64,000 bases of DNA from Flammeovirgaceae bacterium (GTDB taxonomy: Bacteria; Bacteroidota; Bacteroidia; Cytophagales; Cyclobacteriaceae): positions 39,827 to 103,826 of the forward strand of contig JABMNK010000054.1 of NCBI GenBank assembly GCA_013204595.1, given 5' to 3'. The position numbers and the translations under genes were made by a program. Below are positions 8,672 through 17,435 of the stretch, piece by piece. The first letter of the stretch is position 1. Each line of letters begins with the position of its first letter. The notes below the pieces were generated by a model. It ran no database searches and was not told the origin of the DNA. It was given only the letters and a program-made list of their open reading frames with translations.

Positions 8672-9364
8672 ATGCCCAAACTTGTCGTACTCACTGGTGC
8701 GGGAATCAGCGCCGAAAGTGGGCTAAAAACATTCAGGGATTCCAATGGACTATGGGAAGGCTATGACGTGAGCGCTGTGGCTACTCCCGAGGGTTGGTCA
8801 AAGAACACGGCGCTCGTATTAGACTTTTACAACCAAAGAAGAAAACAAGCCCTTAAGGCAGTCCCAAATCAAGGGCATTTGGAACTTGTCAAGTTACAAT
8901 CAGATCATGAAGTCGTCATCCTCACCCAAAATGTAGATAATCTTCATGAACGAGCTGGTAGTCATAGGGTAATTCACCTACATGGCTCTTTGTTCAAATC
9001 ACGAAGTACCAAAAATCCAAAATTGATCTATAATATCACTGGAGACGAACTAAATATAGGAGATCATTGCCCGCTTGATAGTCAACTTCGACCTGATATT
9101 GTGTGGTTTGGAGAGGAAGTTCCTTTGATCGATCAAGCTATTATTGAAGTCAAAACAGCTGACGTATTCCTGATTATTGGGACTTCTTTACAAGTATATC
9201 CAGCAGCCAGTCTCATTCACTTTGTAAGCCCGGACATCCCTAAAATCATTGTTGACCTCAATATCCCTACTATATCACGGCAACCAAACCTTTATTTTTT
9301 TGAAGAATCTGCCACCATCGGCGTTGTCAAAGCAGCTCAATTATTGAGTAGGCTCATTAATTGA
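8672..9364 (+). CDS. Sir2-family NAD-dependent protein deacylase (CobB-like)
   Basis: 230-residue sirtuin that removes acyl groups from lysines using NAD. The NAD pocket LTGAGISAESGLKTFRD (residues 7-23), TQNVDNLHERAG and catalytic His104 in LHGS are intact. Tyr53-x-x-Arg56 in DFYNQRRK is the class III signature associated with desuccinylation and demalonylation. The structural zinc site is degenerate: the first cysteine pair is absent (SRSTKN region) and only one cysteine (GDHCPL) remains of the second, followed by the normal LRPDIVWFGEEVP. This pattern is seen in other short Bacteroidota sirtuins as far as I recall. Last gene of the cluster that starts with the ECF sigma factor. Confidence 0.92.
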   Translation: MPKLVVLTGAGISAESGLKTFRDSNGLWEGYDVSAVATPEGWSKNTALVLDFYNQRRKQALKAVPNQGHLELVKLQSDHEVVILTQNVDNLHERAGSHRVIHLHGSLFKSRSTKNPKLIYNITGDELNIGDHCPLDSQLRPDIVWFGEEVPLIDQAIIEVKTADVFLIIGTSLQVYPAASLIHFVSPDIPKIIVDLNIPTISRQPNLYFFEESATIGVVKAAQLLSRLIN

Positions 9365-9484
9365 GCTTTGAAAGGTGATATTTAAATATAAATACCTCAT
9401 TCCCTCCCTGAAAAACTTCATCAATTGGGTTGAAATATTTTTTAATAGCCAAATTTCAAAAAAAAAGTTAAAAAAAATACATTG

Positions 9485-9500
9485 TGTAACATTTGTTACA
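9485..9500. promoter_or_regulatory. Perfect 16-base palindrome TGTAACA-tt-TGTTACA, Crp/Fnr-type operator candidate
   Basis: Two 7-base arms are exact reverse complements around a 2-base centre. The layout TGTAA-N6-TTACA has the shape of sites bound by Crp/Fnr-family regulators. It lies just upstream of two hairpins and an intrinsic terminator, as expected if it controls a short transcript at about 9510-9588. The cognate regulator is not in the window. Confidence 0.4.
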
Positions 9501-9509
9501 TATCATCTG

Positions 9510-9588
9510 TAAAATCTTCATTTACTTACTGCGATTTATGGTTGGTAAGGGGTTCTTTAAAGTTTCATGCTTTGGGAACCCTTTTTTA
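9510..9588 (+). ncRNA. Possible small structured RNA (two stacked hairpins ending in a terminator)
   Basis: Bases 9525-9530 pair with 9544-9549 (CTTACT with GGTAAG, 13-base loop). The next base begins the 12-pair terminator stem 9550-9581. The two helices abut without a spacer, an arrangement more typical of a structured RNA than of random 3' sequence. A Crp-like palindrome lies just upstream. The 5' end is a guess. It could instead be the 3' untranslated end of the sirtuin operon, which stops 185 bases before the terminator. I do not recognise an Rfam family. Confidence 0.3.
9550..9588 (+). terminator. Rho-independent terminator
   Basis: GGGTTCTTTAAAG (9550-9562) pairs with CTTTGGGAACCC (9570-9581) over 12 base pairs with one bulged T and two G-T pairs. 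The loop has seven bases and a run of six T follows. It ends transcription rightwards, either of the sirtuin operon or of a short RNA. Confidence 0.8.
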
Positions 9589-9830
9589 TTTCCTAACCAT
9601 TTGGGGTAAAAAAGTCTTGTTACCTTCCTTGATTAATTGGCTAAAGGCAACCGTAAACATTAATAGTTGTCAACTTTTTAGCGTCAAATTCAAACTTCTT
9701 GACCTCAAAAAATTGAACCCTTAAAATAGAAAATGAGAAGCGTGTCCGTTGGGCTAATAATTATACCCCACATTATTTAACTTCGCAGCTAAAATAATTC
9801 TTACCTTTCTGCAATTTTAAAATTAATTCA

Positions 9831-10661
9831 ATGGAAGACTTCAAAAATCTCAAATACGCGTTGTACGAATTAAAGGGAATTTCAATCGCCTATTTACCTA
9901 AACTAGCAGGTGCCCTGTTTTTGCTGATCATAGGTCTTTGGGTCATTTCAAAAGTCAATAGATTCACGAAAAAACAATTTGAAAAAAGAGATTTGGACCC
10001 TTCGTTGAGCCCATTCTTAAGATCACTCGTCAATATTGGATTAAAAATACTACTATTTATTACTGCCATCAGCATGATGGGTGTACAAATGAGCTCATTT
10101 GTAGCTATTTTAGGAGCCGCGGGCCTTACCATTGGATTATCGCTCCAAGGAACACTTGCAAATTTCGCAGGGGGTATTGTCCTACTCATACTCAGACCTT
10201 TTCGGGTGGGCGATGTCGTCAATATCAAAGAGCATTCAGGAACCGTCAAAGAAATTCAGATTTTCTATACCGTTATTAATACATTTGACAACAAAGTCGT
10301 CTATATACCCAATGGAAGTGTCGCAAATGCTGATATGACCAATATCACTTTAGAAACAACGCGCAGAAATGAATGGAAGTTTTCAATCGCTTATGGTGAT
10401 GACGTTGACAAAGCCAAACAGTTTCTTTTAAAATTAATCAAGGAAGATCAACGAATTCTTAAGGAGCCTGAGCCTTTCGTAGCGGTACACTCCTTAGGAG
10501 ACAATGCAGTTAATTTAGTGGTAAGGTCATGGTCTTCGACCCAAGACCTTTGGGATGTTTATTTCGATATGAATGAAAAAGTATACAAAAACTTTCCAAA
10601 AGAAGGATTACATATCCCATTTCCTCAAATGGACGTTCACCTACATCAGCCCCAGAAATAA
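9831..10661 (+). CDS. Small-conductance mechanosensitive ion channel, MscS family
   Basis: 276-residue inner-membrane channel that opens under hypo-osmotic shock. There are three membrane helices (about residues 22-40, 62-82 and 88-125). The pore-lining third helix carries the Gly/Ala pattern GAAGLTIGLSLQGTLANFAGG, followed by the LRPFRVGDVV turn and the beta-domain (about 130-180). The alpha/beta C-terminal domain ends near HIPFPQMDVHL, the typical MscS tail. The short form without extra N-terminal helices matches E. coli MscS. It stands alone and converges on the nitrilase gene. Confidence 0.94.
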   Translation: MEDFKNLKYALYELKGISIAYLPKLAGALFLLIIGLWVISKVNRFTKKQFEKRDLDPSLSPFLRSLVNIGLKILLFITAISMMGVQMSSFVAILGAAGLTIGLSLQGTLANFAGGIVLLILRPFRVGDVVNIKEHSGTVKEIQIFYTVINTFDNKVVYIPNGSVANADMTNITLETTRRNEWKFSIAYGDDVDKAKQFLLKLIKEDQRILKEPEPFVAVHSLGDNAVNLVVRSWSSTQDLWDVYFDMNEKVYKNFPKEGLHIPFPQMDVHLHQPQK

Positions 10662-10705
10662 CTACGTCAAAAATATTTTTCTAACCTATAAATAATATTA
10701 ATAAA

Positions 10706-11593
10706 TCACCTGAAAAGATCATTACGAGCATAATGCCCAACAACATCAAAATCCATCTTTGATTGAACCAAAACATCAGATAGCAAATCCGCCATAATAA
10801 TCCCTGGCTGATCCCATAAAGGCTGAATCAATTCATTTCCCAAAGGATCTATCACGGTAGTTCCTCCTCTCGACATGATCTCATCAAACCCTGATAAATC
10901 TTCTCCTGGAAGATCCGTTGGATAATCCCTTTTGGTGACGAATTGATTACAGCTCAAAACATAGCATCGTCCTTCACAGGCAATATGCCTAATCGTATGC
11001 TGCCAACTGTCCCTATGATCTGCCGTCGGCGCTAGATAGATTTCTATTGACTGTTGGAAAAGCGTTAACCTAGCCAAGGGCATGTAATTCTCCCAACAAA
11101 TGAGTCCTCCCACCTTACCATAAGTCGTATCATAAGTGATCAGATCAGTGCCCGATCCTTCACCCCAAATGATCCGTTCGGCAGCAGTTGGCTTAATTTT
11201 CCGGTGTTTACCTATACATTTTCCCTTGGGGTCAAAGTACAACAACGTGCAGTAGAGGGTACCTGATTGAACACGCTCAATCACCCCTATAAAACAATAG
11301 ATACCATGTTTTTTAATGATTTTAGATAGCCTATCAAAAGCTGGTGATGACAGATCTAACGCACTATCGTGATAGCGTTGCCACATGGCCCTGCCCTGAG
11401 AAGACCGGGCCCCCACAACGGTTCCAAAGGAAATACCCCTTGGGTATGCGGAAATAAACGCCTCTGGAAATACGACCATAGCTGCCCCTTTTGATTTGGC
11501 TTGTTGAATCAAATGATCTACCTTCTCTATGGTATGATTCAAATTAAACAAAATTGGTGCATCCTGCACCAACGCTACGCGGACATCTTTCAT
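10706..11593 (-). CDS. Carbon-nitrogen hydrolase, nitrilase branch
   Basis: Thiol hydrolase with the Glu-Lys-Cys triad: Glu in FPEAFISAYPRG (about residue 44 from this start), Lys in KHRKIKPT (about 132) and Cys in GGLICWENYMPLAR (about 166). The motifs ERIIWGEGSG and CWENYMPLAR point to true nitrilases (aliphatic or arylacetonitrile to acid plus ammonia) over amidases. Length of about 295 is slightly short of many nitrilases because of a short C-terminal tail. Two start codons two residues apart (11599 and 11593) are possible; MKDVRVALVQ is preferred. Monocistronic, with no aldoxime or cyanide genes nearby, so its substrate is open. Confidence 0.88.
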   Translation of the reverse strand: MKDVRVALVQDAPILFNLNHTIEKVDHLIQQAKSKGAAMVVFPEAFISAYPRGISFGTVVGARSSQGRAMWQRYHDSALDLSSPAFDRLSKIIKKHGIYCFIGVIERVQSGTLYCTLLYFDPKGKCIGKHRKIKPTAAERIIWGEGSGTDLITYDTTYGKVGGLICWENYMPLARLTLFQQSIEIYLAPTADHRDSWQHTIRHIACEGRCYVLSCNQFVTKRDYPTDLPGEDLSGFDEIMSRGGTTVIDPLGNELIQPLWDQPGIIMADLLSDVLVQSKMDFDVVGHYARNDLFR

Positions 11594-11696
11594 AATCATT
11601 GGGCTTAATCAATGAAGTTAAAAGGGCTTACGGAAATAAAAAAACTTTAAAATCTTTTAAATGAAAAATTTAAACTACTTATTGCATGACAAGACT

Positions 11697-11704
11697 TAAT
11701 TTTG
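11697..11704 (+). promoter_or_regulatory. Candidate -7 box of the tmRNA gene
   Basis: TAATTTTG matches TAnnTTTG and is 21 bases before the mature 5' end of tmRNA, a fitting distance for a precursor trimmed by RNase P. No good -33 element is visible at the usual spacing. Confidence 0.4.
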
Positions 11705-11725
11705 TAGACAAGTTCTTTGATTTAT

Positions 11726-12124
11726 GGGGCCGAATGGAATCGACAGGAAGTGCGAATATTGTATTTGCGTGTCGGGTGATGAGTGTACATCCGCAATCAA
11801 ATCACTTACATTTTAATTGGCGAAGATTCTTACGCCATGGCTGCTTAATTTAACTTTTAAGTTAAATATGGGTTTAAACGGTTTAGCGTCTAGCGATGTT
11901 ACCGGGCCACATCCTACCTTGCTTTCGTCTTTTTAGCGAGGAATTAGGGTGTCATCTAAAAGACTAGCGTTGTGAGGTTACTAAGCAACTGCGAAAGTCT
12001 AGTAGCTGGCGGAAACGGTAGGTTGTTATTTATCAGCCCTTCCGCGAGATAAAATAAATAACTACACATGTAGACGATACAGTGTTTCCTTAGCTGGACG
12101 CGGGTTCGAATCCCGCCGGCTCCA
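11726..12124 (+). ncRNA. ssrA: Transfer-messenger RNA (tmRNA), tag GEDSYAMAA
   Basis: Rescues stalled ribosomes and tags the broken protein for proteolysis. The 5' end GGGGCCGAATGGAATCGACA and the 3' end with the T-arm CGGGTTCGAATCCCG and acceptor CGGCTCC form the tRNA-like domain; the seven acceptor pairs close with one G-T pair. The tag frame starts at 11819 (GGC) and reads GEDSYAMAA with TAA at 11846-11848, ending in the AA proteolysis signal and similar to known Bacteroidota tags. The CCA end is not fully encoded (discriminator A at 12124 is followed by CA). One-piece tmRNA of normal length. The 3' end is a common integration site for genomic islands, and an unusual gene block starts about 480 bases downstream. 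Confidence 0.97.
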
Positions 12125-12128
12125 CAAA

Positions 12129-12164
12129 AAAGCTCTAATACAGATAGTATTGGAGCTTTTTTTA
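12129..12164 (+). terminator. Rho-independent terminator of ssrA
   Basis: AAAGCTCTAATAC (12129-12141) pairs with GTATTGGAGCTTT (12147-12159) over 13 pairs including one central T-G pair. The loop is AGATA and further T residues follow. It starts five bases after the tmRNA acceptor stem. Confidence 0.9.
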
Positions 12165-12607
12165 TTCTATGGCACCAACATAAGTATAAACATTTCTTTT
12201 TTGGATTGAATTCATAAGCTTCTTCTTTTTTTTATAACTATTGATTAGTTATCTTTTTTGCTATGCTCCCTAAAATCCTTTCGTCCATCTTATTTCTTTA
12301 ATAATAAAATCATACTTATTGGATACTTCGGTTGTATGTAGTCGGAGTTATTTTACTTGAAATATCTCTCCACATATTTATCTTATTTAAATGAGCTGAA
12401 GTAGATGCTTTAAGCTGTTTTGTCCCTTCACTGATCGCTTCTCTTTGAACATGATTCAATACCATTATACATTCTTCTTTCAATAGATAAATATCCCATG
12501 CTCCCATAAGCTTCGAATAAAAGACTTTAATAAAATCAGATTTTTTAGTTATTTTTATTGGACACTTGATAAAGCTTCGGCTTCACTGTTTGAAAATATC
12601 ATCGCTC
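12165..12607. other. 443-base gap between ssrA terminator and the NHL gene
   Basis: AT-rich with no recognisable gene. A 63-codon frame on the minus strand (12316-12507) shows no family resemblance and is not called. I see no integrase remnant and no second copy of the tmRNA 3' end here, so there is no direct proof of island integration. Confidence 0.55.
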
Positions 12608-13633
12608 ATGAAAAGAAGATCCTTCGTAAAAAACTCTCTTCTTGGTGGCGCGGCCTTTTTTGTTGCGCGCGATTTATATAGTGAAACAAAGGGACCCACG
12701 TATGGTCACAATGAAATGAAATTCAGGTTAAATACAAAATGGGGAGCCCTCAACCCAGCCAAAACCCCGGTCAATGATTGCCATGAAATGATACAAGATT
12801 CCAGAGGCCGCATGATACTACTGACCAATGAAACCAAGAACAATGTGATCATTTACAACAAAAGTGGTCGATTGTTAACCACTTGGGGGACCGAATTTCC
12901 TGGAGCGCATGGATTAACCTTACAGGCCAATGGCAACGAAGATTTTTTGTTTATTACGGATACCAACCGACATCAGGTTTACAAAACCACACCCGATGGA
13001 AAAATAGTATTGACCATTGACCCCCCTGCGGATATACCTGCTTATCAACATAAAGACGCCTTTGTTCCCACGGAAACGGCCGTACTACCCAATGGAGATT
13101 TTTACATTGCAGATGGGTATGGTGCCCAGCACATCTTACATTATGATGAATATGGCAACCTGAAAAATAGTTTCGGTGGACGAGGTATAGGAGATGAATA
13201 TTTGGATAATGCCCATGGCATCTGTATGGACACCCGCCACCCCACCCCTACACTGCTCATCACCGACCGTACACGTACGGCATTCAAGCGTTTTAGCCTT
13301 GAGGGGAAGCTGCTTGAGGTGATCCACTTACCGGGTGCATGCGTCTGCAGACCCGTGATTAAAGGTGATTATCTCTATGCAGCTGTGCTTCGCTCGCCCA
13401 ACCTGGATACTATTAATTCCGGATTCATCACCATACTGAACAAGGACAATCAAGTGGTGTCAAATTTAGGCGGAACGGCACCTGAATATGTAAAGGGTCA
13501 ATTGCAACCCCTGGCACAATCCGAAAAAATATTGATCCATCCCCATGACGTATGCATAGATGATGAGGGAAGTATCTATGTGTCCCAGTGGGCCTCTGGC
13601 CAATCTTATCCCTATAAATTTTCTCGTGTTTAA
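12608..13633 (+). CDS. Tat-exported NHL-repeat/six-bladed beta-propeller protein
   Basis: 341-residue protein beginning MKRRSFVKNSLLGGAAFF, a twin-arginine type export signal; this ATG at 12608 is preferred over one at 12566 because it puts the RR motif at the N-terminus. The rest repeats strand patterns such as GRLLTTWGTEFPGAHGL, DGKIVLTIDPP, YGNLKNSFGGRGIG and DEGSIYVSQW, typical of NHL/peptidylglycine-lyase-like propellers. No catalytic residues can be assigned. It is the first gene of a four-gene run whose members are spaced 12, 5 and 2 bases apart, so it probably works with the exported cytochrome and DUF1501 proteins. Function unknown. Confidence 0.8.
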   Translation: MKRRSFVKNSLLGGAAFFVARDLYSETKGPTYGHNEMKFRLNTKWGALNPAKTPVNDCHEMIQDSRGRMILLTNETKNNVIIYNKSGRLLTTWGTEFPGAHGLTLQANGNEDFLFITDTNRHQVYKTTPDGKIVLTIDPPADIPAYQHKDAFVPTETAVLPNGDFYIADGYGAQHILHYDEYGNLKNSFGGRGIGDEYLDNAHGICMDTRHPTPTLLITDRTRTAFKRFSLEGKLLEVIHLPGACVCRPVIKGDYLYAAVLRSPNLDTINSGFITILNKDNQVVSNLGGTAPEYVKGQLQPLAQSEKILIHPHDVCIDDEGSIYVSQWASGQSYPYKFSRV

Positions 13634-13645
13634 TCTTCTTGTTTT

Positions 13646-15982
13646 ATGAAAAGAGAAAGTCTACTGGCCATGGTTATTTTACTCTTCATAGGATACTTGA
13701 GTTGGATGAATTTTTTTGCCCCTGAAAAAAAAGAATTGGTCAAAATGGTATCGTATAATAGAGAAATCAGGCCGCTCATGTCCGACAAATGCTTTACTTG
13801 TCATGGCCCCGACGTAACCAAAGTAAAAGCAGGCCTTAGATTGGATCTCCCTTCAAGGGCCTTTGCTGAGTTAGAAAAAACCAAAGGGAAATATGCCATC
13901 GTGCCGGGCTTTCCAGAACAAAGTGAATTGATCCATCGCATTGAATCATTAGATCCTGAAATCATGATGCCCTTACCAGAAAGTCATTTGACACGCTTAC
14001 GTCCTGACGAAATCGCCTTATTTAAACGTTGGATCAAAGAAGGTGCACAATATGAAAAGCATTGGGCTTTTGAAGTCCCTAAAAAAGCGAACTTACCAGA
14101 GGTAAATTATCCGAGTTGGACGACCAATGAAGTCGATTATTTCATTTTGGAAAAAATGGAAGCAAGTGAATTTAGCCCCAATGATGCCGCGAACAAAGAC
14201 GCTTTGATAAAAAGAGCCTACGCCGACCTCATCGGATTACCCCCTAACTATGAGGAATTAACGCATTGGCGATCGCTGTCTACTGAAGATTGGTATGAAC
14301 GATTGATCGACGATTTGTTGCAAAAACCTGCCTACGGGGAAAAATTGGCATTGATATGGATGGATTTGGCCCGTTATGCCGATTCTTACGGATTTCAAGA
14401 CGACAATATTCGGTCCCAATGGCCCTGGCGGGATTGGGTCATCCATGCCTTCAATGATAACCTACCTTATGATCAATTTTTAATCAATCAAATTGCAGGT
14501 GATTTATTACCCAATGCGACCAAAGAAACTATTTTGGCCACGGCCTTTTTTAGAAATCATAAGTTTACCGAAGAAGGCGGTGTGATCGATGAAGAATACC
14601 GAGTATCCTACAACATTGACAAAACAAGAACTTATGGCAAGGCTTTTTTGGGAGTTACCATCGAATGTGCCCAATGTCACGATCATAAGTATGACCCATT
14701 TTCCAATCGTGAGTATTATCAATTGTACGCTTTTTTCAATGAAAGTAAAGAAAAAGGCTATGAAGGAGATGTCAGCGTTTCGACGCCTGCCAAAAATCCA
14801 AAACTTCTCATCTCCGCCCAAGAAAGAAACAAGTTGTTGTCCTTTCTCAATACATCAGATACCAGCCAACTAGAAGTGTCCGTCATGGGTGATTGGAGTC
14901 CCAAAGATAGCATCAAACCTAGGGCCACCTACATTTTGGCTAGGGGAAGCTATGATGCTCCCACCGATCAGCTGGTCAAGCCCACGGCCTTGGAATCCAT
15001 CATGCCTTTTGATACATCAAAATATCAACGCAACCGATTGGGACTTGCTCAGTGGACCACAGACGCTCAAAATCCGCTTACCGCACGGGTTTTTGTCAAT
15101 TTTATTTGGCAGGAACTCTTTGGAAAAGGCATTGTCAACACTTCGGCAGATTATGGCCTCCAAGGAGAATTACCCACGCATCCTGAATTATTGGATTGGT
15201 TGGCTGTTGATTTTATGGAACACCAATGGGACATTAAATACTTGATCAAAAAAATTGTCACCAGTAGTACCTTCAAGCAATCTGCAAAAATAAGTTCTCA
15301 ACAATTGGCACTTGATCCTGACAACATTTACTACAGCAGATCTCCTCGTATGCGATTCAAAGCGGAAATTATTCGTGACTTTGTCTTAAGCTCGAGTGGA
15401 TTACTCAATCCTGAAATCGGCGGCCCCAGTGTTAAGCCCTATCAACCCAAAGGGGTCTGGGAAAGCACCACCTCCGGACGAGGGGTATTGGCTTCTTATA
15501 CGCAAGATCATGGCGCCGATATTTATAGAAGAGGTTTGTACACGTTTATTAAATTAACGGCCCCTCCACCCAGCATGATGCTATTTGATGCCAGCAATAG
15601 GGATCAATGCGAAGCCAAAAGATCAAGTACCAACACGCCCTTGCAGGCCTTAACCATGCTCAATGACCCCACGGTGCTAGAAGCGTCGAGGGTCTTGGCA
15701 GAAAGTATGTCGCTGAGTCCGCAAAAATTATCAGATAAAATTGAGCAATCTTTTGAAAGGATTGTGATTCGCAAACCCACTCGAATAGAAAAAAACAGAT
15801 TGGTCGACTATTGTACCCAGCAAATGCTACTGTTAAAAGACAAACCTTCAGTGGTCAGCGATGCCTTGGCAATTGGTGAATATGGTCACCCTGCTGAAAA
15901 ATATGATCCAATCGAAGCCGCTGCTTTGATGAATACAATATTGATTATGTATAATCTTGAAGAAACCATTACCAAGTCTTAA
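13646..15982 (+). CDS. PSCyt1-DUF1549-DUF1553 (Planctomycete-type cytochrome c, PSD1) protein
   Basis: 778-residue exported protein with one N-terminal membrane anchor (about residues 6-22). A planctomycete-type cytochrome c domain follows, with heme motif C49-F-T-C52-H53 and the usual LRLDLPSRAF and MMPLPESHLT segments. The middle is DUF1549 (about 155-365): it contains LIGLPPNYEEL, WMDLARYADSYGFQDD and a second CxxCH, C341-A-Q-C344-H345, in the family hallmark CAQCHDHKYDP. The C-terminal part (about 480-740) is DUF1553, with NRLGLAQWTTDAQNPLTARV and PLQALTMLNDPTV. The enzyme activity of this family is not established. It is always found with DUF1501 genes, as here. Confidence 0.92.
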   Translation: MKRESLLAMVILLFIGYLSWMNFFAPEKKELVKMVSYNREIRPLMSDKCFTCHGPDVTKVKAGLRLDLPSRAFAELEKTKGKYAIVPGFPEQSELIHRIESLDPEIMMPLPESHLTRLRPDEIALFKRWIKEGAQYEKHWAFEVPKKANLPEVNYPSWTTNEVDYFILEKMEASEFSPNDAANKDALIKRAYADLIGLPPNYEELTHWRSLSTEDWYERLIDDLLQKPAYGEKLALIWMDLARYADSYGFQDDNIRSQWPWRDWVIHAFNDNLPYDQFLINQIAGDLLPNATKETILATAFFRNHKFTEEGGVIDEEYRVSYNIDKTRTYGKAFLGVTIECAQCHDHKYDPFSNREYYQLYAFFNESKEKGYEGDVSVSTPAKNPKLLISAQERNKLLSFLNTSDTSQLEVSVMGDWSPKDSIKPRATYILARGSYDAPTDQLVKPTALESIMPFDTSKYQRNRLGLAQWTTDAQNPLTARVFVNFIWQELFGKGIVNTSADYGLQGELPTHPELLDWLAVDFMEHQWDIKYLIKKIVTSSTFKQSAKISSQQLALDPDNIYYSRSPRMRFKAEIIRDFVLSSSGLLNPEIGGPSVKPYQPKGVWESTTSGRGVLASYTQDHGADIYRRGLYTFIKLTAPPPSMMLFDASNRDQCEAKRSSTNTPLQALTMLNDPTVLEASRVLAESMSLSPQKLSDKIEQSFERIVIRKPTRIEKNRLVDYCTQQMLLLKDKPSVVSDALAIGEYGHPAEKYDPIEAAALMNTILIMYNLEETITKS

Positions 15983-15987
15983 GTCCT

Positions 15988-17433
15988 ATGAATGAATTAT
16001 TAGAGCATGGATTAAATCAAAATAGAAGGAAATTCTTGTCCAAAATGAGTCTCGGATTAGGTGGACTGGGTCTCGGATCTTTGATGGTTCCTGGTATGTT
16101 TGACGGCCCCAATGAAGCTGATATTTTTTCTAAAATACTTCCTCATTTTGCCCCAAAAGCAAAAAGAGTTATTTATTTGTTTCAAAATGGTGCCCCCTCA
16201 CAATTGGACTTGTTTGATTATAAGCCCATACTCCAAAAAATGCATGGCGAGGATTTACCGGGCAGTATTAGAAATGGCCAAAGACTCACCGGCATGACCT
16301 CTAATCAAACCACCTTTCCTTTGGCGGGTAGCCGATTTAATTTCTCTCAACATGGTAATCATGGGGGCTGGTTCAGTGAGACCATTCCGCATATTGCAGG
16401 TATTGCCGATGATTTGTGTATCGTGAAGTCCATGTATACGGAAGCCATCAACCATGACCCCGCACTTACCTTTTTTCAAACCGGTGCCCAGGTAGGAAAT
16501 AGGCCAAGTATGGGCTCTTGGGTCAGTTATGGCTTGGGGAGCGACAATAAAAACCTCCCCGCTTTTTGCGTTCTTTTGAGCAAAGGGAAAGGAAATGGAC
16601 AAGGTGTTTATTCGAAATTATGGAACAATGGTTTTTTGGATTCCATCCATCAGGGCGTGCAATTCAGTAGTGGAGAGGAGCCTATAAAATACTTATCAGA
16701 CCCCCCATTTATAGCCAGGGATGACAAGCGTGCGATGTTGGATGAAATAGCCATCCTTAATCAAGAATCCTATAAAAAAATTGGCGACCCAGAAATTGTG
16801 GCTAAAATTCAGCAATATGAATTGTCTTATCGCATGCAAATGGCCGTACCAGAAATTACCTCCTTGCAAAATGAACCTGAAAGTATCGTGAAAATGTATG
16901 GCCCTGAATGTCTGGTGCCGGGTACTTATGCTGCCAATTGTTTACTGGCACGCAAGCTTTCTGAAAATGGCGTCAGATTTGTACAATTGTATCATCAAGG
17001 ATGGGATGGTCATGGTAATTTACCCAATGAGCTCATCGGACAATGTAAGGATGTGGATCAGCCCTCTGCCGCATTGGTAAAAGATTTAAAACAAAGAGGT
17101 CTATTGGATGAGACTTTGGTGATTTGGGGCGGGGAATTTGGAAGAACCAATTATTGCCAGGGTCCCCTTACCAAGGACAATTATGGCAGAGACCATCATC
17201 CTAGATGCTTTACCATCTGGATGGCAGGCGGTGGGGTAAAACAAGGGGTGCATGGTGAAACGGACGAATTTGGATACAATATCAATTCGTTGCCCGTACA
17301 TGTGCATGACTTTCATGCGACCATCATGCATTTGATGGGCATCGATCATGAAGCATTTACCTACAAGCATCTAGGGCGTCGATACCGATTGACAGATGTG
17401 TCTGGTAACATCATCAATGACTTAATTGCTTAA
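15988..17433 (+). CDS. Tat-exported DUF1501 protein (alkaline phosphatase/sulfatase-like fold)
   Basis: 481 residues starting MNELLEHGLNQNRRKFLSKM, with Arg13-Arg14 and a glycine-rich hydrophobic stretch, a twin-arginine signal. The body carries the DUF1501 marks RVIYLFQNGAPSQLDLFDYK, GSWVSYGLGS, LARKLSENGVRFVQLYHQGW and LVIWGGEFGRTNYCQG, ending in HLMGIDHEAFTYKHLGRRYRL. The family is distantly related to sulfatases and alkaline phosphatases, and the DGHGN, GGEFGR and DFHATI segments would supply metal ligands, but no reaction has been proven. It lies 5 bases after the PSCyt1-DUF1549-DUF1553 gene and is clearly its partner. Confidence 0.92.
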   Translation: MNELLEHGLNQNRRKFLSKMSLGLGGLGLGSLMVPGMFDGPNEADIFSKILPHFAPKAKRVIYLFQNGAPSQLDLFDYKPILQKMHGEDLPGSIRNGQRLTGMTSNQTTFPLAGSRFNFSQHGNHGGWFSETIPHIAGIADDLCIVKSMYTEAINHDPALTFFQTGAQVGNRPSMGSWVSYGLGSDNKNLPAFCVLLSKGKGNGQGVYSKLWNNGFLDSIHQGVQFSSGEEPIKYLSDPPFIARDDKRAMLDEIAILNQESYKKIGDPEIVAKIQQYELSYRMQMAVPEITSLQNEPESIVKMYGPECLVPGTYAANCLLARKLSENGVRFVQLYHQGWDGHGNLPNELIGQCKDVDQPSAALVKDLKQRGLLDETLVIWGGEFGRTNYCQGPLTKDNYGRDHHPRCFTIWMAGGGVKQGVHGETDEFGYNINSLPVHVHDFHATIMHLMGIDHEAFTYKHLGRRYRLTDVSGNIINDLIA

Positions 17434-17435
17434 CA

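Larger units (their letters stand above)
9365..9830. other. 466-base intergenic region between sirtuin and MscS genes
   Basis: No convincing protein gene. It is AT-rich at 9420-9480. It contains the Crp-like palindrome, two adjacent hairpins and the intrinsic terminator listed separately. After 9590 I see nothing recognisable up to the MscS start. An 80-codon frame (9482-9724) runs straight through the terminator hairpin and has no family resemblance, so it is not called. Confidence 0.6.

Noticed and set aside
9482..9724. 80-codon open frame on the plus strand
   Set aside because: Runs through the terminator hairpin at 9550-9588, has no family resemblance, and its composition looks like translated non-coding DNA.
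12316..12507. 63-codon frame on the minus strand between ssrA and the NHL gene
   Set aside because: No recognisable family, no supporting neighbour, AT-rich surroundings. Could be a relic, but nothing in it shows that.
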